Shown piece after piece: positions 33,556 through 46,050 of a stretch of 64,000 bases of DNA. The stretch is from contig JTDE01000934.1 in assembly GCA_014338405.1 (NCBI GenBank), forward strand, positions 37,827 through 101,826, written 5' to 3'. The position numbers and the translations under genes are program-made. The notes under the pieces were generated by a model. That model was not told the origin of the DNA. It did no database searches and was given only the letters and a program-made list of their open reading frames with translations. Origin of the DNA: Paragonimus skrjabini miyazakii. Its lineage: Eukaryota; Platyhelminthes; Trematoda; Plagiorchiida; Troglotrematidae. Every line of letters begins with the position of its first letter. The stretch's first letter is position 1.

Positions 33556-33645
33556 AAGCCTCTGTAGCCTAATGGACCTCGCCTCGTTTTTCCAATAAAC
33601 ACTGTTGCCGCACCTATTCTTCTTCTCGATTCTGGGTTAGTGACT
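33556..33645 (+). mobile_element. Possible tRNA-like fragment
   Basis: GCCTCTGTAGCCTAATGGA resembles a tRNA 5' half with box A, and CGATTCTGGGTT about 60 bases later resembles a box B. It does not form a proper cloverleaf. A second, different tRNA-derived SINE head is possible. Confidence 0.25.
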
Positions 33646-35306
33646 GAGCGCGTTATATCAGTTCCCCAACAGTCTCTTTAATTCTGTTCACAAACGTACC
33701 CAACAGTCAGCATCGTTCTATGATCTCACGTCTATAGACACCATAATTCTCACCATCGTTCAAGTGGACATTCTGTGACCTTGCTTGCTAATAAACTTAT
33801 AATTGTATACCACCCAATCCTCCAAAATTAGTCCAATAGGTTTTGTCCAAATCATATGTTTTCAAAGAATAGACGCAAGCTAATGTCACAATAGTGTCTT
33901 CCTGAGATGCCCATCCTGCATGTGTTGAGTGAAGAAGAGGAAAAATGGCTTGTCGTCTTTAAACAATAAAACTTGCAATATAGAATGGGTGGTCAAATAA
34001 TGTTGAGAAAGTATGATAGGGTTTAAGTTTCAAAGTGTCAAATGTGCACGTATGTTAACTGGTTGTCTAAGAAAGTACGGCAATTATTCACTCTCAAAGT
34101 TTAATTGAAATGAAAGCTGTTTGTGTCAAGAATTAAATGAAAGCTTGAGCTAACAAGAAATTCGGAGCCACATAACTGACCGTAACCGCTTGCTTATAAC
34201 ATCCAAAGGCTGCTGTTGTGTAAAGTTACGACAGGTCACACAAAAAAGTGAGAATAAAAACTGGATGTCCCCGATCCCATTTACTGTCAGTGGGATAACA
34301 ACTCACACTGAGCTTACTTTTCTGAGCGGTTAGGTGACCGAAAGAATGCCAAGTCGTTTTAAACATGGGCCTGTTGAACCATTGTGTGCTTCTGCACATT
34401 AGGATAGCGTTTGTGTTGTTCACTGTAATGAACTCGCTGAGGGTGTATGTTCAACGTGCTCAGGGACAAACTTTTCCCAACCTGCAATTTTCCTATAAGT
34501 GTGCCGAACAGAATGGAGCCGTAGCTGTACTCCGTAAATGTTGCAGAGAACTTTGAAAAGGCGTCTATTTCAACATTTCAAAACGATTTTTCAGACACAC
34601 AGATCACGGTATCATTTTAAGATTTCTCAAGGTCCATCACGCAAAATATCAGAGTTCAGTTTGCATAGCAGGTACTTGTAAATATTGTTAAGGTTGTGTG
34701 TTCCCAAGTGCGGTTTTTGCCGCATCTCAACAAAGTAAGCCAAGCTTTGACCAATTGTGTTGAACCGTCGAACTACTGTAAGCGTATGAACTTATCCTCA
34801 GTCATTCAGACGAACCGGATGGAATACACTTGTTGCAGATTGCCGACATTTCGTATTATCTCTCCAGCTACATAATTAAAATGACCAGTTCAAACTGCTA
34901 AGTATGATGCAAGAAGCGTACAACTGAACTGATCAAACGTTTTGTGAGAAGGCTATTACTGAAGAAGATAGACTGAGTTCGATATCTGAACACTAATCCC
35001 TCACCTGTAGGCAAGAATTTCGGGGTTGATTTACACAATACGGTTACAAAACACAGTGATTGTGTTCAAAAAATTACTAGTCACTTGACTGTGCTCTGCA
35101 GTCGAGGATGAAGGGTTGCGTTACTTTTTGTCACCTATGTTGATACCTTGTTTTACCAAATTGACAACCATCAGGGAATGTTTTGGTATTCTCTAATAAA
35201 TACATCGATCTGTTCCATTAACGTAAGTACCACTGCAACCACAAATAAACTGATAGACAATGTGAGAGGCAGAATAGTCAGATTGTTAACTTTCAAGCTT
35301 ATTTCC
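33646..35306. other. Intergenic, nothing recognised
   Basis: AT-rich sequence up to the assembly gap. No supported feature. Confidence 0.45.
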
Positions 35307-35406
35307 NNNNNNNNNNNNNNNNNNNNNNNNNNNNNNNNNNNNNNNNNNNNNNNNNNNNNNNNNNNNNNNNNNNNNNNNNNNNNNNNNNNNNNNNNNNNNN
35401 NNNNNN
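35307..35406. other. Assembly gap of exactly 100 N
   Basis: One hundred N. This length is commonly used for a gap of unknown size, so distances across it, and any frame running through it, are unreliable. Confidence 0.98.
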
Positions 35407-36299
35407 TAAGCTACGGAATACGTTTAAGACAAAACCGATTGAAACATGTGACGAACAGTGTTGACCAGATGATCTCCTCGAAACAGCATCTGTAGTACAG
35501 TGTAGTGAAAATTACAAAGTCCGCATCACTAAATTCGATCAATATTTCACGATTTACAATATGGTTTGTATAAGCTATAATCATGTAATTCCAATGCACG
35601 TTCGATTGTTCGATATTACTCACTCAGGACAGCGTCTAGACTTTTAGCAATTTAATAATATATGCTTTTCGGTAACAATACTGGCTACTCATGCTTTACC
35701 TAAGGTTCCCCTTCGTTAACCGTTGTATCGAATTCGCGCTAAGTTTTATTCAAATTATGAAGCTATTTCTCATGTGATGTACAATACGACTGTGATTTTA
35801 GTGTTTATGTGTTGAAAGAAGATAATAGCGTTTAGCAACTCTCGCTCAAGTAAATTCTCAATTAGTTCCTTGGCAAAAAGTGCTTTGTACTCTCAATTCA
35901 ACATTTGGGAATCGTTCGCCCGCAGACTTTTATGTTATCTCGTTTTTATGTCACGTGAATCGTCTCATAAATGTGTAACCATAGTAGCTTCAGGTAATCA
36001 CCTTGACGTCGGTTTAAGCTCAAGTCTACTCGTGAAATATTAGTGTTTACTAAAACATGCTTCTTATATTCGGCACAGTGGTGCAATTGTTGAATCTTGT
36101 AAAAGAATTATCAAGTATTGGATGGCTACCTATCGTTTTCATCAAGTTTTGAGTTGTTTTCTCTTAGTTGTTTCTTATCAGCATCCACCCCACTGACTGA
36201 ACATCTACTTACCCAAAATACATGAAAAATTGAAGCTTTTCTCAGTGTGGATGATGAGTATGTACGTCAGGTGTGCCCGTGTTCATGTACTCATTCTTT
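35407..36299. other. Intergenic, nothing recognised
   Basis: AT-rich, no supported coding or repeat feature. Confidence 0.45.
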
Positions 36300-36650
36300 A
36301 TACCGTGCTCGATGACAAAGTCAAAGGTGCGATTTTTCCAACATCCAGCACAATATCTCGACATGGTGATGAGATAGAACCAAACTCCGCAGTGGATACA
36401 GTGTGGATAATACGAGTGAGCGAACAAGTCCTCAGTCAACGAAATCGAGGGAAACAGCGAAAAGTGGTCAGCAAAAGCCCACGAAAGAAGGCGTCAGCCA
36501 CACGCACAAAACCACGTAGAAGTGCACAGGACACTTAAGTGGAAACCCTCGCTGCGTTGTGGACTGGGACTCCGGTTCATTAACGCGTAAGCGTAAGTGA
36601 CGTGGGAACATGCGAGATGGATAATAAAGATCATGTTTCATTGAACAACT
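36300..36650 (+). repeat. About 350-base dispersed repeat, copy A
   Basis: It is collinear with 60045-60390. Shared stretches are AAAGGTGCGAT at 36325 and GAAGGTGCGAT at 60081, GCTGCGTTGTGGACTGGGAC against TTGCGTTGTAGACTGGAATT, and GTGGGAACATGCGAGATGG against GTGGGAACTTGCGTGATGG. In this copy a 102-codon frame (36230-36538) runs through it and is Lys/Arg/Ser-rich near its end (GKQRKVVSKSPRKKASATR). Copy B has stops in the same part. The basic stretch could be a decayed coding piece of an unknown element. Confidence 0.6.
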
Positions 36651-38349
36651 TTTCGCTCCAATATCAGGCCGATCAGTATAAAATGTATTGAGTTCAGACA
36701 ACAAAATCGACCACTATTGATCTGGAGGTCAAAAGGTCAATAATCTCCAGGTTTGTTTCATACGACGCGTTTGTGTAACATGATGATCTTCACAGTTCGG
36801 ATAGTCTGTGTACACATAATCAAAAGAGATGTCAACAAGTGAACGGATGAATGACCGATATGATGTGACTTGATCTTTCAATGACCACATTTGAGTCACC
36901 ATTCCGGCATGTACAAACATGGATCAAGACAACATATTTAGGGGAAACTCTTGAAAGAATCGGTCATCGTTTGAGCATAAAAAGTATTAAATCTGTCAAA
37001 CAACATTGTTACGGCTAATAGGCTTGTGTTGTTGGCCTCAGCGCCGACCAAGCTTTCGAAGGTACGATAACAAGTATTTCTCACTGTTTTTCTAGTAAAG
37101 TATAGTAAATCGCTCAAAGGGGAATAAAATTACCCCAAGCCTGCCTTGGATTTACAGGCGAATAATATAATCTGTCTAGTTCGAACGACCTTGAGTGTGT
37201 TTACTTAAGATTAAGGAGTTACGATTGCATTTCGTTTGATTGCAACATACCGAGTTCTGTGCAGCCGGATTGCACTGACTGTTTGTCGTGTGTTTAGCTG
37301 CGGTTTTGAGCAGAGATTTGTATGCTGGTTCCTGTTTATTTATTGTATGTACCTAATGTTTCCGCTGTTTACCATTCTCGGCGCAAAATATTGTTTTCCC
37401 AGGCCGTCAGGGAAATTTGTAAATATATAAGTAGAGATGTCAGCGTTTAGATGAAAATCAAATGTGACATCGCCGACTGTAAACTCTCCAATCATCTAGG
37501 TTCAGTTGTTGACTTGTTCACTACCGGTAAACAAAATTCGTGGTGATTTGAGAGATAGTTATTTCTGTTCATTTGGGATTAATAGACTACGTTTTCAGAC
37601 AGACAAAGAATGAATTGCAGTCCTGTACAATCTACAACAACTTGTTTTTAATTCAACAATGTATCTAAAATCACTAGTAAGTTCAGACATAAGCCGTGGT
37701 TGGCCCAACATTGTCTCCCCTTTTACAATGTTGTGAATCTTTCGGGCAAACATTTGAACAGATTTGTTTTTGTCAATAGGACCAAAAAATGCTGCAAAAA
37801 CTCACATGTACCAGGGTTTTGAGTTGACAGATGTTCGAAATAAAAAAAAGCTGAACATCATGATCATTAGATATATGAAAGTTTGTCATAATCCTCTACA
37901 ACCGTCGACTGGAAGCTTGCAATACTTGCTTAATTATTTTCACCCACAACAATATGGAACTTATGACCTTGTTTTGAGCATTCACGTTAATATTACTCCG
38001 TCAACTTAGTGTACTTCAAGGCAAACCTGAAAGAAATGAAACCAAGATGTTTTTTAAATTTTTTTCTCTACAATAAAAATTTAGTTTTATATTTAAAAAA
38101 AACTAGTCCCCGGCAAACTGGATTATTGAGTAAACGGAATCTGAATAGTACACATAGATATACCGCGGAACTTGATAGAACTAAATCCATTATCTACAAT
38201 ATCTTGGATATAACCAAACTGATTGACAAACAAATTCAGATGCATTGATGACCGCGCAAATTAATGCAAGCTCACCCATTAGTAATATTTGTTTTCGGTG
38301 CAAATCACATTTATGTAAAAAGCCACTTCACAATGTTGACAACCAAACC
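36651..38349. other. Intergenic, nothing recognised
   Basis: Short frames only. No family features or shared repeats. Confidence 0.45.
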
Positions 38350-38425
38350 ACTAGTGGCTTCGTTGTTGATACAGCGCTTGCCGCGTTTGAGCATGTTGTT
38401 TCTATCACTGGTTCGAATCCAGCCG
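38350..38425 (+). mobile_element. tRNA-like SINE head of a second type
   Basis: A perfect consensus box B GGTTCGAATCC lies at 38410-38420. About 45 bases upstream is GTGGCTTCGTTGTTGA (damaged box A) followed by GCGCTTGCCGCG. The sequence differs from the main SINE family. It lacks pairing acceptor stems, so it is not counted as a tRNA gene. Confidence 0.4.
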
Positions 38426-39514
38426 AAAGCTAGATTTTTCTTAATTGGATCTCCTCTAAATTACCAAATCTGCCAAACCACTTATTAGTAACTAAACTGC
38501 TGTCTCCAGTGATGGCATGCAAAGATTAAAATAGAACTGCTTGTCCAACATCTTGAAATACTTCTCTCACGAAATGTTAGTTACGCAACTAATATATGTT
38601 ACTAGGCTATGCTCAACTAAAAGACGCTTCAACATCAGAAGGTTTTTCGTTGTCGTTAAAATAACCTTAGTGATTATAGCTATCTGCTGTGTACCGTATG
38701 GTTAATATGCTGATTATTAACTACAGAAAACAAACGTACGTGGAAAGACTCACTACGAGATCATCGATACAAACGCTGACTGACACGTAGCGAATTAGTC
38801 ATCGAAAAGTTAATCCAGTTTATATTACTGCTATCGAAATAAATAATGAATTCAAGTTAACAAGAAGCCATAAGTATTCACATTTGTCTGGGATGTTACC
38901 ATAGTGAACGCGAAACAAATGCGCTTGATCAAAAGTGTCATCAATACCGAATGACAGAGGAAGATTAGGTTTCAAAAGCAGAGCTGACAGATCAGCTTGC
39001 ATGTGAACTATACGTTTTTAATCCGGTCGGATTGACTAACTTCAGCAACAAACAACGGTAAGATTGTGAGTGATAGCTAGAATGAACTTGTGAATACTGG
39101 TTAGTAGAAACCAACAACTGCATTAAATTCAGAAATATATCGTTGCAAGCACGTGTAAGAAATAGTGTTACGAAGCATCTAGCTTGAATATTAGTCAGCA
39201 GCTCAACTAACACTCACGAGGCACAGACATTTACACCTTGTTTGATGTGTAAAGCAAACAGAGGTAATTGTTAGTGAAGAGAGCAATCACATTAATGAAA
39301 TGTAGACTACGAAAAGCTAGATACTTTTCTATCTAAATCTGAAAATTCGTAAAAGCAGTTTCTACTTACCATTTTGCTAATGCCAGTACTGACACACGGT
39401 CAGCAGAGAGTAGCTGTCCATCTAAACAGTGTATGAAACTGTTTAGGGTAGCTCCCAATCTTGTTCTTGTAGGTATCCAGTTTCATCAACTTTTTGCCCT
39501 AAACAATTAGCGAT
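38426..39514. other. Intergenic, nothing recognised
   Basis: No supported feature. Confidence 0.45.
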
Positions 39515-39800
39515 GAGTAGTAGGGGATTTTGTTTTTTTTATGTAAATTACCCATTACCAATAATTGATCGCGCCTGTCGCATTCCTATAGAATTTCCAG
39601 TCAGTCTCTTTTGAAAAGAAGCACTAGACTCGAGTTTTGCTCTCATTAGAGCTCGTCAGTAGTACATATCCTTGCCACTGCTGGGACTAAAACTCTGGCC
39701 ATGTCTTTATGAGGCAACCGTGTTGACCACTACGCCATTGACCTCACATTAGGTACGACTGAATTACCAAATGTGAACGCTCAGCCACGTTCAAAAAAAG
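39515..39800 (-). mobile_element. tRNA-derived SINE, minus copy
   Basis: Collinear with the 23738 copy: ATTGATCGCGCCTGTCGCAT, GAATTTCCAGTCAGTCTC, GAAAAGAAGCACTAGACTCG, ATTAGAGCTCGTCAGTAG. Box A is intact (complement of CCACTACGCCA at 39727-39737). Box B is damaged (GGGACTAAAACTC near 39682). Confidence 0.85.
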
Positions 39801-42800
39801 CGCTGACGATCCTAAACGATACGAAGCACAATCGTGTATGATCCCAATATTATTAGAAAAATGTAAGAAGGAGTCGTTATTTTGACCGTTTCCAGTTTGT
39901 TTGTACAATAGAGCAATAGACTTGTTTGTTTGCATTAAAGAAGTGAGATAAGCGAGATGTCTGTGCGCTTGTTTGTATGAGCAGTACGAGGGTAGATGGT
40001 AAGAATTGGTGGTTTCCACAACTTAAATTACTAGAGACACTAGTTTTGTGCAGAATATCATCCGTATTTTTGGGTGATACATATCGATTTCTGGAAGGGG
40101 CGGAGTAAATAACGAAACCTGAAATCCTTATTTTTGCTCTGCCTGTTATCAATTTTCAGCTGGTTCATCAGTGAAGCAATAGATCATCACCCAGTTGCTA
40201 CAAGGTATGCTAATCTTCGGATTAATCTCAAGTACGTTCTCTTTCTCGGATCCAGTTTCTATTGGGTAGTAGTTTAGTCACGGCTATTTTATCAGTATAG
40301 GATAACCAGTGAAAAAAATTCACATTTTTGTGTACAAAAATATTCAGACAGGCATCCCACTCACATCGTGTTCAGTCGACTGTAACAGTCTAGCCACCAA
40401 CTGACTGATTCACAAGTATGCCACAGAATATTAGGTCTCAGTTGGAGTATTCGTATCTACCCGTCAGGTCTTCAAAACACACCAGTAAGTTGGCAATTTT
40501 CATATACAAATACGTTTGTAGACAAGCGATTCACCTCCAGCTTCATGTGTTTGTCCTTGTGTATGTATGTATGTGTATGTGTACGAATTTGCTTTGGGAT
40601 GCTTGGTCTACTTTATTTAGGTTAAATGTTACTTCTTTTTGGTCACGGATGTATGGTTTGGATTTGTAGATTCACCATTTTGGTGAAACCACACATGTAC
40701 GAACCAGAATACACTTGAAGACCAGACCGAAAATGTCGAAATACGATGTGGTAGACAGTCCCTTGTCTTTCGAAATATCTGCTCGTCTATTTGCCCGTCT
40801 AGGTTTTTTTTTTCACCAGCTGTGACTGAGCCATGGTGGCATCCAAAAACTGAACATATCAATGCTAGAAATTCACAGTATCGGTTTGACATTCTACTTT
40901 TTTTTACAAATACTGTATGTTCTGAGTGCAGACGTGAAATAATTTTGTTATCATAAATTATAGTAAGAATTTTGTTGTTCATAAACTAGAAAGTAATTAC
41001 CAGTGTTATTATGTTGCAATCTTTTCACATGGAGTGGTAAATTTTTCACATGTTGAAATGAGGCTAACTAGAAAGTGTAGTGGAAAAATGGGTAATATCT
41101 GGCAGTCTTTCCACTTTGAGTAGGATGTGTTCGGAATCCAGTTAGGCAGAATACTTTGTCAATTGAATTCTGCAAAAAAAACATCAATGTTTTATTTTTT
41201 CATTATGCTCCTTGAAATACAAAATGGCAGGCCAATTTTTTAAATAGACCCAATAACAGCTAAAGAAATAACCCGGTTGAGTGAATATGTCAGTCTGAAA
41301 ATTATCAAACGTGACCGAGGGTTAGAACGAATGGAAAAATGGAAGTAACAAAACCACTGTGATGTTCACCTTACAGTCATTTAAACGCATAATTATCAAG
41401 TCGAGTCAAAGAGTAACTACTTTTTTTCTGTCAAGTAAAATGGGCGCTATGTATTGGTCTACTAAGTTTCTTCTTCGATAGAAAAAGCAGACTTCACTCT
41501 TAGACGTTTATTATGCTGAAAATGAAAAATGTAAAACTACTAATTCTTATCCTGAACTATATGCCAATTGACCGGATTTCTCTTCATTATGCAAATACGA
41601 CCTGATTAGGGACTTGGACAATCGATCACTGGTATTAAATGTCAAGATTCTTATTCACCAAGACCACCGATCCTGTTAACATACCTGGTGACAGGATTGG
41701 CTAACACTGTTCATAGCCCAAAGGGTTTTGGGTTACAATTTCCTTCAGGATACCTCTACATAACTAGTCGGTGGAGGCTGAAGCTCCTGGCGAAGAGTTA
41801 GGTTGACAGTGAGTATTATGAAGCACTGTAGAGTTAACACTCTGTGTGTGAGTTTCCCATGAGTGATTGACAAAGTGCTAGATTGTCATCATATTTATAC
41901 ATTTAGTATGGGGACACATGAAAGACAGTATGTGGTGAAAGCGATAAACGATGTAACAACAATGCTTACCGGACCAACTGCATTGCTGACTGACTGAATA
42001 CACGTGATTTCCCAACTAGTCCGTTGATCACTCAATGAATTCTATCATATGCAGAATGTAGCCTGCTAATCGATCGTAAGCAGAAAACAAAGCAAAACTG
42101 TAAAAACAGGAAGTTTTGTGTGTGTGGACAACAGACCGACAGTGAAGTAATGAGACGGACTGTATGCTTGGGCAAAATTATCCTGTAGCTCAACACCAGA
42201 ATGGATTACTTCGGTCTTGATCGAATCAAGCGAGTTTTGATCACAATCGAGAAGGTAGTCATGCAGGCAAAGCTCCACATTGTTCGAATAACTGTGAACA
42301 CTCGGTAAGTGGACGACGAATGAAAGTTGGACAGTTGGCTTCACCAGTCATATTTTTCAAGTCAGTATAGTGAAAGAATTAGAACCTCCGAAGTCAAGAC
42401 TTGAAGACACACAATGAAGCAACCTGATTACAACTGTCTGGGTATGAATCTGTCAGATGATGCTCACTTTTAATACAACCTCCAACTATTACGGTCTTGG
42501 AGTCAATAACCAAGGGAACGAAGCCTGGTCTACGTGAGTGGATTTAGTCGTAATGTGGTAACTAAGTTTCGTTTGAATGGAAAGTGTGAGAAATGACAAT
42601 TAACTAGCTGTTCTGGCGATCCACTGGTAATGAAAACAGTACATTCTGATGTATGCTAGGAAAATCGGATCACACTCAAGTTTTTGGAGAAAAATGCTTG
42701 TAAGCTAATTCGTTTCAACCATTTGTAGCTACATCCTAATCGCTGTGGTGAACTCAAGAACTTCGTATCATAGTGTCATTTATATGGCTTCGTCCATGAT

Positions 42801-43383
42801 GACTGATCACGGTGAAAATGGGAATTTGTTTGATGAAATTGTTGTTTCGCATTGCTCCACGACATTCACACTGAGATGTAACTCTATTAGGCACATCCGT
42901 TATCAATGCTGATCACTAGTTCAAATGAAACTAGAACTTGGTTCGAATACGCCATACCTTTTTATGCGTCTCATTAAAGAATATGAGTGCCAAAGCAAAC
43001 GTGATTTACTGACAGTTTTGTATAGTCTAATTACTTCGGTTCTTGTGAAACTATCTTCAAAGGTTGGAACCGGTTGCACTTTAAATAGTGGCCACTGAGA
43101 CCATACAAAGAGACCAATAATCTTGCATAATAACACCATATATGCTACACTCAATGTACTCTTACCAAAGTAGCATAAATGTTAAGTAAAGTCATAGAAA
43201 ACGAAATGTAGCGAACATGTTTTTCATAAAATCTCATCAAGTGGTTACAATTATAAAACAAAACAGAAGGAAAGACAACCATAACCTTCATATTGGTTAA
43301 AATACGTACAATCTCATTTTTGTCTTTCTGAACGCCAGTTGAGTTCTAACTGCCTAAACATCGATCAGGTTAGTCAGTTAATC
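39801..43383. other. Intergenic, nothing recognised
   Basis: A short GTAT/GTGT-rich stretch lies near 40557-40582. No exon or element is supported in this 3.6-kb stretch. Confidence 0.45.
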
Positions 43384-44260
43384 GTCAAAGTAGCTGAACC
43401 GATTGAACGAAGTTTTTCTCCTTCACACGAAATCGAATAGCAGTGGTCTCGGTGATGGCCAATATTCGCTGGCAAACGAGTTTTGACCAATCCGGTAGGA
43501 CCCTGTAAACAACGCTGAACGATCGATCTATGTTGGCCTGATGATCGCTGTCAGCCAGGTGAATTACAATGGCACTCGTGACTGGGTTTCTTTCACCTCT
43601 CCCGATTCGTGCTGAATGATGGTCTTTGATTCGTCTAGACAACTGCCGAGTCGTACGACCCACGTAGTTAGCTGAAAAGTTGCGAACGAACGAGCAAATC
43701 ACCGCAGATGAGTTGCGGACTGGCACTTTATCCTTCAAGTTTAAAATAATCAATGGTGAACTGGTGAATGAGATAATCATTCTGGGTGCGTTGAACATTC
43801 GCTTACAGGTACTAATAGGTCGACGAGTCCGTTATACAACCAACTTGTCTCCTTTGTGTGGCAGTCGTATAAACATAGTTTTCTATCAATTCCTTGAACG
43901 TCAACATGCTTAAACTGCTTTCATATGTTTGGTCATAAAGTTATCAGGGTAGCCATTCTCTTGTACAGTGCGGGTTACCAACTGCAGTTCATGTTCCGAA
44001 GCATCTATTGAGCAGATTTTCCTGGCTTTAGCCGTCAAACATTTGAATAGGTTTCGTCTACATTGACGTTAGTAAAACTATAAAAGTTCCTGTACTCCCC
44101 TGATGAAGTAATCTCAGGATAAGCGGAACGTTTCAAACTTCCGTCAGTCTTTCTATTCCGACAGACGTCCAGAATGTGGAAAGACTCATTTGACCCCAGC
44201 TTTGAGTTGAAATTTACCAGTGGATATGCGTAGTTGAAGCCATGTTGACAGATGAATGTA
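43384..44260 (-). mobile_element. Penelope-like element relic (RT thumb region and GIY-YIG endonuclease)
   Basis: On the minus strand two parts of a Penelope-like (PLE) protein follow each other in the expected order. First, at about 44200-44065, is the segment after the RT core: SNESFHILDVCRNRKTDGSL, KRSAY, then SGEYRNFYSF, which matches the FLDV...R..DGS..R.VYRK...GQY.NF pattern of PLEs. Then, at 43798-43385, comes the GIY-YIG endonuclease: YVGRTTRQLSRRIKDHHSAR with the Tyr, Arg and His positions, a hydrophobic-core segment SFSVVYRVLPDWSKLV, and the Glu region AITETTAIRF. Between 44065 and 43800 the frame is broken. A dead copy, 5'-truncated. Confidence 0.82.
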
Positions 44261-45797
44261 GGATAATGAATTAATATCTTCAGCATAACGCCGATAGAAA
44301 ACGACTTGATCCATAGTTCTGTTGGTTTGGGATTGACTTGTTTGGTTTTTCTGTCCTCAAGTGTGCAGATAAGTTTAAGTCGTTTCTTCTCTATCCGTTG
44401 ATTTACAGCTAAACTCAAAGTTATCCGACAACAAACGCTCTTCTTCTTTTATAACTGTAGCAGCTTGATGAGATTGTTTCGAAAACATGTTTGCTACACT
44501 TTAGGTTCTATGGTTCAATGACAATTTTGAAAATAACCATAAGACGTACTGAGATATAAACATACGATCTGAATACGCAGTAGAATGTTTACGCGTTTGA
44601 TGCAACCGTATGGGACTAAATTGGGTGCATACGGACGAATCAGTGATGATGATAAGGGATGGTTCAGCTGCTGTCTGTTGAATCGGGTTCAACAAATCAA
44701 AGCAATGAGCACAGGCTTATTAAGGAGGTCCTTCAGATGAATGAGTGAATGCTTCTGTGCTTTTCTGTATCACAAACTTACCAATAGGATAATAAGTAAA
44801 TTTCTTACCGGGTTCAACTAATTTTTGCAACCACTGGCTAACTAACTGTTAATCTTTGCACGCTGAGAGCTGATTTGTGAGCATCGATCACCGGTCGGAA
44901 GGACGTATACGTTTATATAGGCATTTCATTAAGGGTAGACATTTCTATAATTATAACAGTCATACTTTTATGATTGAGGTAAGTGTGAAAAAATTCAAAT
45001 CTTATTTTATCTTCTGACTGCCTTATTTATATGTGAAATTATCAGTGTTTATCAGTAAGCAAAAGGTGTACTTCAATAGGACTTCGATAACGAAGTCATT
45101 TTGAAACAGATTACCCTCTGTAGTCATCAATTAACAGTGTGAAATTTCCGTGAACCATCATTTGGGTTACAGATATTATTCGACAACCATTTATGGACCT
45201 GTACATTGTGTTGCGTCTCCATATATCGTATCTTTCGTTTGTACTTCATATCGCAGGTGAACATTAGATTGATTGAGGAAATTTATCTTTAAACAAATTG
45301 TTTTGGTGTTTTACATTTAAGAGACACGTCAAAAAGTATCCAACATTCGGGATTATAGACAGTTAGCCGTTATGCGCAGTGATTTATTGGAACACAGAAG
45401 AAACGTTTGGTAGAGAATTTTCAAACATTACACACCGGACGATGCACTTAAAAATCGATCAAACACGAGATGTACAATTTCTGGATGATGTGCATCATTT
45501 CTTTCGTCACTCGATATATAGGTCATTTGTATTTCTGTTTAGAATGTGGACAAATGACCCTTACATGTGAGCTACAAATGTTGATACATTCGACCAGTGG
45601 AATATACCTTTCGAAGTTTCGTGCTTTCACATATCGCCCCATAAGATTCGTTGATCTTTTTACAAATGATTTTGTACATTAGGAGAATAAATTTCATTCA
45701 AGACAGAGAGTTTACAAGAGAAGTAACTGTTTTTTGCCATTCGGCCAAATAGAAAAGCAATAATTGCGGGAACCGATTTCTATTTTACTCAACTCTA
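44261..45797. other. Intergenic, nothing further recognised
   Basis: The minus-strand frame at 44418-44261 precedes the PLE homology and may be more of the same element, but I cannot align it. Nothing else is seen. Confidence 0.4.
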
Positions 45798-46050
45798 CAT
45801 GTTAATTGAACGTCACTCAAGTTCAGCCGCAAATTCAGCATTCAGACAGACTCTGCAATCAGTTCTCTTCAAAAAGTTGCACTGGACTAGGATGTCCATT
45901 TCGTCAGAGTTGTGGCAATGTCTTGCTACTGGAACCAAAGTGTGGTAAAGAAACTTCGAGCGTATGGCTGCTCATTTCTTCTCACTTGCATGTTCACTCC
46001 CCTGGCATTAACAGCGCCGAATTATACCAAGCGAATCACGCTAACAAGAA
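45798..46050 (-). mobile_element. Strongly decayed SINE, minus copy
   Basis: TTGAACGTCACTCAAGTTCA, GTTCTCTTCAAAAAGTTGCA, CTGGACTAGG, then GCTACTGGAACCAAAG at the box B position follow the SINE order with heavy substitution. A 91-codon frame here (45806-46081) is a by-product. Confidence 0.4.

Noticed and set aside
35148..35495. A 115-codon frame across the N gap
   Set aside because: It only exists because the 100 N are read through. Its real halves are short and featureless.
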